A DNA stretch of 64,000 nucleotides from Paraburkholderia graminis C4D1M (GTDB lineage Bacteria; Pseudomonadota; Gammaproteobacteria; Burkholderiales; Burkholderiaceae): assembly GCF_000172415.1 (NCBI RefSeq), contig NZ_ABLD01000002.1, positions 1-64,000 on the forward strand, given 5' to 3'. Position numbers and translations under genes: made by a program. How positions within the stretch are numbered: position 1 is the first letter of the stretch; the number at the start of each line of letters is the position of its first letter. Below the pieces are notes generated by a model. The model saw nothing but the letters and a program-made list of their open reading frames with translations, did no database searches and had not been told where the DNA came from. Positions 58,277 to 64,000 of this stretch are shown here, one piece after another.

Positions 58277-58415
58277 GCATCGTTGAGTTGTTGCAAGCGC
58301 CGCGCGCGTGCGGGCCTTTCCATGCGACGCTTTCACTAGCGCGCGTTTTGCGCTACGTTTGCAAGCTCACGCATGACAAGTTCAGTCTTGCGTACTTCCT
58401 GCTGGAGCGATGCAC

Positions 58416-59945
58416 ATGGACGACGTCCAATTCGGCAAAGCGGCACAACAGCAAACCCCTGCGCAGAACGACCCGATTCGCCACGTAGTCGTTCTGCTCA
58501 TGGAAAACCATTCCTTCGATCAGATGCTCGGCTGCCTCGACGAAGTCCACAAGGATCTGGACGGCGTACGCAACGCTGCGGCGAAAACAAATGACGACGG
58601 CAAAGGTCACGTCTTCTCACCTCGCCCCACGTACGCGCGACAAATGAAGCTCGATCCGGATCACCGGCATTCGGCGGTGTTAAGGCAGATCGACGGGGAC
58701 AACAGCGGCTTCGTGCGCTCCTTCACGGACGATTATCCCAAGAGCAGTCTTGGCGCGCGGCAAGACATCATGGGCTACTATCCACGCGGCTTCCTGCCGG
58801 CGTTGCATACGCTTGGCGAGCACTTCACCGTTTGCGACCGATGGTTTTCGTCGATGCCCGGCCCGACCTGGCCTAACCGCTACTTCGCGCTTAGCGGCAC
58901 TTCGAAAGGCCGGGTCGGCATGCCGTCCGGCCTCGATGCACTTAATCCGAAGTGGTACACCGAACAGGACCAGGACACGATTTTCGACCGCCTGAACGAG
59001 GCGCAAAAACGCTGGCGAGTTTATTTCTACGACTTTCCCGCGTCGTTGCTGTTGAAGAATCAGCGCAAGCCCGAGAACCTCGCGAATTACCGCTACTTCG
59101 ATACGTTCTTCCGCGATGCCGCCGGGGCCGAAGACGCATTTCCCGAGTTTGCACTGATAGAGCCGAAGTACTTCGGCGAGGCACAGAACGACGATCATCC
59201 GCCGCACAACATCATGAAAGCGGAAAAGCTGATCGCGGATACCTACAATGCCCTGCGCTCGAACCAGCCGTTGTGGGAAAGCACTTTGTTAGTGATCCTT
59301 TACGACGAGCATGGTGGCTTTTATGACCACGTCGTGCCGCCGCCAGATGCAGTGGCGCCGGACGAACATACAAACGCGTTCGACTTCAAGCGCCTCGGCG
59401 TGCGCGTGCCCGCCATTCTCGTTTCGCCGTGGTGCGATAGCGGCGTCTGTCATGCGCAATTCGATCATTGCAGCCTGCTGAAGTATCTCTGCGACAAGTG
59501 GAAGATGGCGCCGCTCGGCAAGCGCACTGAAGCTTCGGCAAGCGTCGGACTCGCAATCCGCACTACCGGCGCGGCGCGTGCCGATACACCGCAGTTCATT
59601 CGCGTGAGCAATCAATCGCTCATTCCCGAGCACGTCGAACTGGAAAAGAAGTCGTCGAATAACAATCAGCAGGGGCTGCACCATTTCGCGGACTTTCTTC
59701 ACGCGGAACTGGATCGATTGACGACGGAGGCGGTCGTGTCGGCGGCGAATGTCGCGCGTGCGCAGAACGGTTGGGTGCGCATGAAAAGCGCGTTAGGTTC
59801 GGCGATGATCGGCGTCGGACAGTGGCTTAGCAAAGACTTCTATCAGGCGCGCGATCAACGCGACGCGCGCACGAGCCATGCATTCACACGGCTGTCGGAA
59901 GTCGCGCATGCGCCTCATCAGGCTCCCGATACACGCGGCGATTGA
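58416..59945 (+). CDS. Phosphoesterase/phospholipase C family protein
   Basis: 509 aa, PF04185-type phosphoesterase: DPIRHVVVLLMENHSFDQMLGCL (metal-binding MENHSFD near residue 30), then SSMPGPTWPNRYFALSGTSKG and ILYDEHGGFYDHVVPP (second metal/catalytic block), and PAILVSPWCDSGV. The family includes phospholipase C and acid phosphatase AcpA. No signal peptide is seen, unlike secreted PLCs, so it may be cytoplasmic or exported another way. The ATG at 58416 is eight bases from GGAG; ATG 58410 is too close. Confidence 0.87.
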   Translation: MDDVQFGKAAQQQTPAQNDPIRHVVVLLMENHSFDQMLGCLDEVHKDLDGVRNAAAKTNDDGKGHVFSPRPTYARQMKLDPDHRHSAVLRQIDGDNSGFVRSFTDDYPKSSLGARQDIMGYYPRGFLPALHTLGEHFTVCDRWFSSMPGPTWPNRYFALSGTSKGRVGMPSGLDALNPKWYTEQDQDTIFDRLNEAQKRWRVYFYDFPASLLLKNQRKPENLANYRYFDTFFRDAAGAEDAFPEFALIEPKYFGEAQNDDHPPHNIMKAEKLIADTYNALRSNQPLWESTLLVILYDEHGGFYDHVVPPPDAVAPDEHTNAFDFKRLGVRVPAILVSPWCDSGVCHAQFDHCSLLKYLCDKWKMAPLGKRTEASASVGLAIRTTGAARADTPQFIRVSNQSLIPEHVELEKKSSNNNQQGLHHFADFLHAELDRLTTEAVVSAANVARAQNGWVRMKSALGSAMIGVGQWLSKDFYQARDQRDARTSHAFTRLSEVAHAPHQAPDTRGD

Positions 59946-60110
59946 GAGCGCATATAGCCTCGATAGCTCAGGACGTTTATCTCATTTCCAGCAACGAAGT
60001 TTACCGAAATGCGCCATTACTCTCTCCAGTTTGCGAACCTACAATGTAATCACTGGCTGCGAACAACAAGGTTCGTAGCGCAATAAAGACCGAACTGGAG
60101 GTAGTTAATC

Positions 60111-60428
60111 ATGAAATCGCTCATTCAAGCCGTTGTTGTCGCCACTGTGCTGGCCGCTCCTGTCGCTTCGTTCGCGCAGTCCAATGAGCCCGTGACTCGC
60201 GCTCAAGTGCGCGCCGAACTGGTCCAACTGGAAAAGGCAGGCTACGAGCCGAGCCGTGCCGACCGTTACTATCCTGCCGATCTACAGGCTGCACAAAACC
60301 GCGTTGCCGAACAGAACGGCACCGCCCAGCCGGCGATATCGAGCTACGGCGGCGCGGCCACCGGCTCATCGCAATCGGGCCGCACGGGGTCTGCTAATGG
60401 CGCGAAGTCCATTTACTTCGGCAACTAA
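60111..60428 (+). CDS. DUF4148 exported small protein
   Basis: 105 aa. Signal peptide MKSLIQAVVVATVLAAPVASFAQ, then VTRAQVRAELVQLEKAGYEP, the DUF4148 motif, and a Gly/Ser-rich tail ending SIYFGN. GGAGG seven bases before the ATG. Closely similar in layout to 925-1260, so they are paralogues in one genome region. Function unknown. Confidence 0.87.
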   Translation: MKSLIQAVVVATVLAAPVASFAQSNEPVTRAQVRAELVQLEKAGYEPSRADRYYPADLQAAQNRVAEQNGTAQPAISSYGGAATGSSQSGRTGSANGAKSIYFGN

Positions 60429-60488
60429 GAAGGAACGGTTCGCGGTTTATCGCGCCGCCAGGGCGCATCCCGTTTGATCCGTTCCAAA

Positions 60489-60531
60489 CGAACTGGCCCG
60501 CGACCGGTTGTTCCGATCGCGGGCCAGTTCG
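60489..60531. terminator. Long hairpin after the DUF4148 gene
   Basis: CGAACTGGCCCGCGA (60489-60503) pairs perfectly with TCGCGGGCCAGTTCG (60517-60531), 13-nt loop; 15-bp stem, no T-run. Between the DUF4148 gene and the oppositely oriented 82-aa gene. Confidence 0.6.
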
Positions 60532-60641
60532 CTATGTGTTACCTCCGTCATCGGCTACCGATGACTTCGCCTGGATCGCACCGGTCCAGGTGTTTTTTTG
60601 CCAATGCCGACAGTTGTGCGTGCAACGAGCCGACTGGCGAA

Positions 60642-60890
60642 TCAGTCGCGAGCGATCAGATCGCCCACCTGGCCGCGGCCCGTGACGAGGCAGCTCGACA
60701 GGAAATTTTCACCCTGGCTGCTTGCGCCGGCTTCTCCGAAACCCTTCTTGAACGCGTTCGCCTTGACGAGTTCCGCGCCCTGATGGCACGTGATCGTCCC
60801 TACTTCACCGGCCTGCGCGCGCATGAGCGCGCGGTCGGCCAGCAGATAGCCAAGCAACAGCAGCACCGCAATATTGAACGCCTGTCTCAT
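60642..60890 (-). CDS. Small membrane-anchored hypothetical protein (82 aa)
   Basis: 82 aa with an N-terminal hydrophobic helix (MRQAFNIAVLLLLGYLLADRAL) then a soluble part with two cysteines (TITCHQGAELVKANAFKKGF, FLSSCLVTGRGQVGD), perhaps a disulfide-bonded periplasmic tail. A strong GGAGGAG site precedes the ATG at 60890. No family recognised. Confidence 0.72.
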   Translation of the reverse strand: MRQAFNIAVLLLLGYLLADRALMRAQAGEVGTITCHQGAELVKANAFKKGFGEAGASSQGENFLSSCLVTGRGQVGDLIARD

Positions 60891-61008
60891 GGATCGTCTC
60901 CTCCTTCGAGGAGACTAACGCGAACCCTCTGCGCGCGGTGTTAGGGGTTTCCCGATTCTCGGGTGTCTTCTGATGCAGGTTAAATCGCGCGATCACAGGG
61001 AGGCCGCG

Positions 61009-62055
61009 TCAGAAGCGCGCTTCGATGTCCCGAATGCGCTGCTCGATTGATCGACGCACCAATGCATTGGACGGCACCAGCAGCAGCGACGACGCGATGA
61101 TCCCATACACCTTGTTTCGCCGCACCTTGGAGACCTGCTGCGGATCGAGCCACGCCTTGTTGTCCACGAGTAGCAGCAGCGTTTCGAGGCCGATCAGAAT
61201 CGGCCACAAACATGCGAGCCGCAGGCGCACGGAAAAAGCGGGAATCGCGAGTGTGTAATCGAGCGCCTCACGGAAATGATCGAGCGTCTTGCGCAACAAC
61301 TCGACCATCAGCGGACGCGCGCGCAGCGAATTGGCTGGCAGCAAAAGATCTTGCGGACTCAGGCCGTGCTGTTCCAGCATCGTTTGCGGAAGATAGCTGC
61401 GACCAATGCGCAGGTCTTTGCCGCAATCGCGCAATACGTTGGTCATTTGCAGCGCCTTGCCGAAGCGCACACCGCGGGCGGCCATGATGTCGGGCCGCTC
61501 CTTCAGCGTGCCGGGCATATGCGCGTAGGTCATCGTGGTCCAGAATTCGCCGACGCAACCCGCCACCAGATACGTATAACGGTCGAGCTCGCCATATTCG
61601 CGCAGCGCGGCTATACGACCGGAGCGTTCGTCGGGGAACGTGCGCAGATCGAATTCCATGCCTTCGGTCAACGTCGACACAATCGCGCGCACGGCGTTGC
61701 GGTCCGGCTCGCTCAATTGCGTCAGCACGTCTAGCGCGGGACCGAGCGATTCGAGCAGCAGCTTCTCGTCCGACTGGCTCTGCTGACCCGCCACTTCAGC
61801 GGCCATGCGCTGAAACAGCGCGCCGTCGTTTGCCGCGCCGTTGATCTGATCGCGCAATGACAGCAGCAATTGGAGCCGCTGTTCCGGCGCGATCAGTGAC
61901 GTATCCGCGATGGTATCGGCGGCACGCGCGAGCAGATAGGCGAGGCCGATTGGATCGCGCATGCCCACCGGCAACACGCGAAGCGTAAGGTAGAACGAGC
62001 GTGATACGCCTTTCAGGAGCGGACCGAGAAGAAAGGCCCGGGTCGGAGTCGGCAT
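61009..62055 (-). CDS. Squalene/phytoene synthase family protein
   Basis: 348 aa. Trans-isoprenyl diphosphate synthase of the squalene/phytoene type, joining two farnesyl (or geranylgeranyl) diphosphates head-to-head. Aspartate-rich Mg sites DTIAD (47-51) and DCGKD (210-214), SRSFYLTLRVLP (17-28) and the YTYLVAGCVGEFWT region match. The length and the late RRNKVYGIIASSLLLVPSN region look like squalene synthase rather than the shorter HpnC/HpnD pair. No hopanoid or carotenoid genes are adjacent. The ATG at 62055 is used; the upstream frame is not conserved-looking. Confidence 0.88.
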   Translation of the reverse strand: MPTPTRAFLLGPLLKGVSRSFYLTLRVLPVGMRDPIGLAYLLARAADTIADTSLIAPEQRLQLLLSLRDQINGAANDGALFQRMAAEVAGQQSQSDEKLLLESLGPALDVLTQLSEPDRNAVRAIVSTLTEGMEFDLRTFPDERSGRIAALREYGELDRYTYLVAGCVGEFWTTMTYAHMPGTLKERPDIMAARGVRFGKALQMTNVLRDCGKDLRIGRSYLPQTMLEQHGLSPQDLLLPANSLRARPLMVELLRKTLDHFREALDYTLAIPAFSVRLRLACLWPILIGLETLLLLVDNKAWLDPQQVSKVRRNKVYGIIASSLLLVPSNALVRRSIEQRIRDIEARF

Positions 62056-62150
62056 GGGTGCGATGTCAGTATTGGCAAAATTCAGACGGTGGGCAATTGT
62101 ATACGGCAAGCCGCGCTAAGATGCGGGATAGCCTGAATCTCGTGCCGACA

Positions 62151-62621
62151 ATGAGCAAAAACCAGAATTCGACTCTTGAACCCAGCGCCACGCGTACTCG
62201 CCGACCCAGCCTGCGGCTCACTTATGTGATCGGCAGTCTCGACCGTATCTTGCGGCGTCGTATGAGCGAAGCCCTCGCGCCGCTCGGCTTGACCCTCGCG
62301 CAATTTACCGCGCTCTCCGTGCTTGAAGCGAAAGGGCAAGCGTCGAACGCGCAGCTTGCCGAGCGCTCGTTCATCACACCGCAATCAGCCAACGAAGTGA
62401 TGAACGCGATGGCGAGCCGCAACTGGGTGAGCCGCGAGCCCGATCCCACGCATGGCCGCATCGTGCTGCTGCAACTGACCGACGAGGGCCGTACCGTACT
62501 GCGCCAATGCGAGCAGGCGGTGAAAGCCATTGAAAAGCAGATGCTCGAAGGCATCGAACTGGAAACAGCCGGCACGGTGCAGCGCCACCTCGAAAGTTTC
62601 GTACGCAATTTGCGCGGGTAG
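62151..62621 (+). CDS. MarR-family transcriptional regulator
   Basis: 156 aa from ATG 62151 (ATG 62121 would add 10 residues; neither has a convincing RBS). Winged helix of MarR type: YVIGSLDRILRRRMSEALAPLGLTLAQFTALSVLEAKGQASNAQLAERSFITPQSANEVMNAMASRNWVSREPDPTHGRIVLLQLTDEG. Typically a ligand-released repressor of its own or a neighbouring gene. Divergent from the squalene-synthase-like gene, with a possible -10 (TATACG) at 62099-62104. Confidence 0.88.
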   Translation: MSKNQNSTLEPSATRTRRPSLRLTYVIGSLDRILRRRMSEALAPLGLTLAQFTALSVLEAKGQASNAQLAERSFITPQSANEVMNAMASRNWVSREPDPTHGRIVLLQLTDEGRTVLRQCEQAVKAIEKQMLEGIELETAGTVQRHLESFVRNLRG

Positions 62622-62863
62622 CGTCGGCGAGCACTGGCGTCTGATAATGGCGATGACTTCATGCCGCCGCGCCCGATATGCCACGTCGCACGTACTTCTT
62701 TTGTACTTTCGGGCGCTTGCCGAACACAACTTTTCAATCTTCGCTGCTTCGTATTCACGCCACTGCGGGTAAACAGCGGGAACGCACTTTGCTGACGTAG
62801 TTAGCTTAAGCAACGCACTGACGTCAGCGAGCGCCGCTAGTCGCAGTCCAACCACACACGATA

Positions 62864-64000
62864 ATGAACATTCACGAATCGCCGCCCCTCTCTCGCACTA
62901 ACGTCGAAACGGGCGTGCCCGGCCTTGACGAGATCCTGGGCGGCGGTCTCGTGCGCGGCGGCGTTTATCTTCTCGAAGGCATGGCGGGCGCCGGCAAGAC
63001 GATCCTGTCGAGCCAGATCGGCTTTCATCGCGTAAGCCGCGGCGAGAAAGTGCTGTACATGACGCTCATCGCCGAATCGCATGACAAGTTGCTCGCGCAC
63101 CTGAAAGGCCTGACTTTCTTCGACGAAAAAGCCGTCGCGCAGCAAATGCTTTTTGTCTCTGGCTATCACGAACTGATGCAGGACGGCCTGGACGGCTTTC
63201 TGAAACTCATTGCGTCGAGCATTTACGATTACCGCCCGAGCTTGATGATCATCGACGGCTTTCGTAGCGCCCGCGAGTTCAGCGAGACGGAGCTGTCGTT
63301 GTCCAAGTTCATTCATGAGCTGAACGCTCTCGTCGCGGCAATGGACTGCACGACGCTGTTGCTCGCGCCGCTGTCCGGCAACGAGCCGCATCCGGAACAT
63401 ACGCTTGTCGACGGTCTGATCGAACTCAACCGTTATAGCGACGGCATGCGCCGCGCGCGCGAAATCGAAGTGCACAAGATGCGTGCGCGCAATCATCTGA
63501 TGGGCAAGCACTACTTTCGCATCGCCGAAAGCGGGCTTCTGATGTTCCCGCGTCTCGAAGCGCAATGCGCCGCGCCGAGTGGACCGGTCGATCTTAAAGC
63601 ACGGGTCGGTTTCGACTTGCCGCATCTCGATGTCATGTTCGGCGGCGGTCTGTCGCAAGGCTCGACCGCGACGTTGATCGGACCGTCGGGCGTCGGCAAG
63701 ACGATGCTGAGTTTGCAGTTTCTCGCAGCGGGCGTCGCGCGCGGCGAACGTTGTCTGTATCTCGGCTTTTACGAAGGACCGCAACGGCTCCTCGGCAAAG
63801 CCGAGGCCGTTTCAATCCCGCTGAACGAAGCGTATGAAGACGGCCGTCTCCTGATTCAATGGCAGCCCGCCATTGAACTCGCCGTCGACGAAATCGCCGC
63901 GAAGGCGCTCGCCACCGCGAAGAACATGGGGGCGACGCGCATGGTGATCGACGGAGTGGAAGGCTTCCGCGATTCCGCGTTGCGCGTGGAGCGCTTCGGG
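62864..64000 (+). CDS. KaiC-like double-domain ATPase (5' part, runs off window)
   Basis: At least 379 codons, no stop before the window end. Two RecA/KaiC-type domains in tandem: Walker A GMAGAGKT (39-46) with Walker B-like LMIIDG, and Walker A GPSGVGKT (273-280) with MVIDG. The catalytic Glu pair of KaiC (EE after the second strand) is AES in the first domain and YEG in the second. VETGVPGLDEILGGGLVRGG at the start is the KaiC/RadA family entry. No kaiA, kaiB or clock output gene is in the window, so a role in timekeeping is not implied; such proteins often pair with histidine kinases or response regulators downstream. Confidence 0.88.
   Translation, partial: MNIHESPPLSRTNVETGVPGLDEILGGGLVRGGVYLLEGMAGAGKTILSSQIGFHRVSRGEKVLYMTLIAESHDKLLAHLKGLTFFDEKAVAQQMLFVSGYHELMQDGLDGFLKLIASSIYDYRPSLMIIDGFRSAREFSETELSLSKFIHELNALVAAMDCTTLLLAPLSGNEPHPEHTLVDGLIELNRYSDGMRRAREIEVHKMRARNHLMGKHYFRIAESGLLMFPRLEAQCAAPSGPVDLKARVGFDLPHLDVMFGGGLSQGSTATLIGPSGVGKTMLSLQFLAAGVARGERCLYLGFYEGPQRLLGKAEAVSIPLNEAYEDGRLLIQWQPAIELAVDEIAAKALATAKNMGATRMVIDGVEGFRDSALRVERFG

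Overview
The window is a GC-rich bacterial chromosome segment with dense genes on both strands. It looks like a beta-proteobacterium of the Burkholderia/Paraburkholderia/Caballeronia group. The grounds are two DUF4148 exported proteins, a monomeric NADP isocitrate dehydrogenase, a Gly-X-Y (collagen-like) lipoprotein, a second groESL copy beside several hsp20 genes, and a D-glucarate regulon. I see no phage, complete insertion sequence, CRISPR array or rRNA. One tRNA (Lys, TTT) is present.

Layout. 0.1-5.9 kb: secreted hydrolase, DUF4148 protein, an M81 peptidase + MFS operon with a divergent LysR regulator, and a BON protein. 6.3-14 kb: a polyol catabolic operon, with ABC sugar transporter (binding protein, two permeases, ATPase), xylitol/sorbitol-type dehydrogenase, AraC regulator and xylulokinase, giving polyol -> D-xylulose -> xylulose 5-phosphate. 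14-24 kb: a Cache-GGDEF cyclase, tRNA-Lys, three small heat-shock proteins divergent from groES-groEL with sigma-32-like promoters facing both ways, a CorA-type transporter and a chemoreceptor. The cyclase, transporter and chemoreceptor each carry one single-base frameshift. 24-31 kb: orphan sugar-binding protein, LRR-protein kinase, Ogt methyltransferase, secreted lipase, Cache chemoreceptor and a lipoprotein. 31-38 kb: a DHA2 drug-efflux protein and the D-glucarate regulon (gudP-gudD-kdgD, divergent FadR-type regulator). 38-43 kb: a CitMHS transporter, AtuA-family protein and AtuA-like small-protein operon with a divergent LysR regulator, then an alpha/beta hydrolase. 43-49 kb: monomeric isocitrate dehydrogenase, a TauD-type dioxygenase with Fur-like boxes, and a monooxygenase/iron-alcohol-dehydrogenase pair. 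49-53 kb: a lipoprotein with 62 uninterrupted Gly-X-Y triplets whose ribosome-binding site lies inside a perfect 10-bp hairpin, a multi-pass ICMT-like methyltransferase candidate, and a catalytic-domain-less DUF4096 protein. 53-58 kb: a TctD/TctE-like two-component pair divergent from a NitT/TauT-type ABC transporter. 58-64 kb: phosphoesterase, second DUF4148 protein, a small membrane protein, a squalene-synthase-family enzyme, a MarR regulator, and the first 379 codons of a double-domain KaiC-like ATPase that runs off the window.

Most of this is ordinary soil/plant-associated metabolism: sugar acids, polyols and organic acids, each with its own regulator. The least explained parts are the Gly-X-Y lipoprotein locus with its hairpin-covered start and membrane methyltransferase neighbour, the AtuA/CitMHS operon, the LRR-kinase and the KaiC-like ATPase. 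All functions are read from motifs and context by eye; no database search was run.
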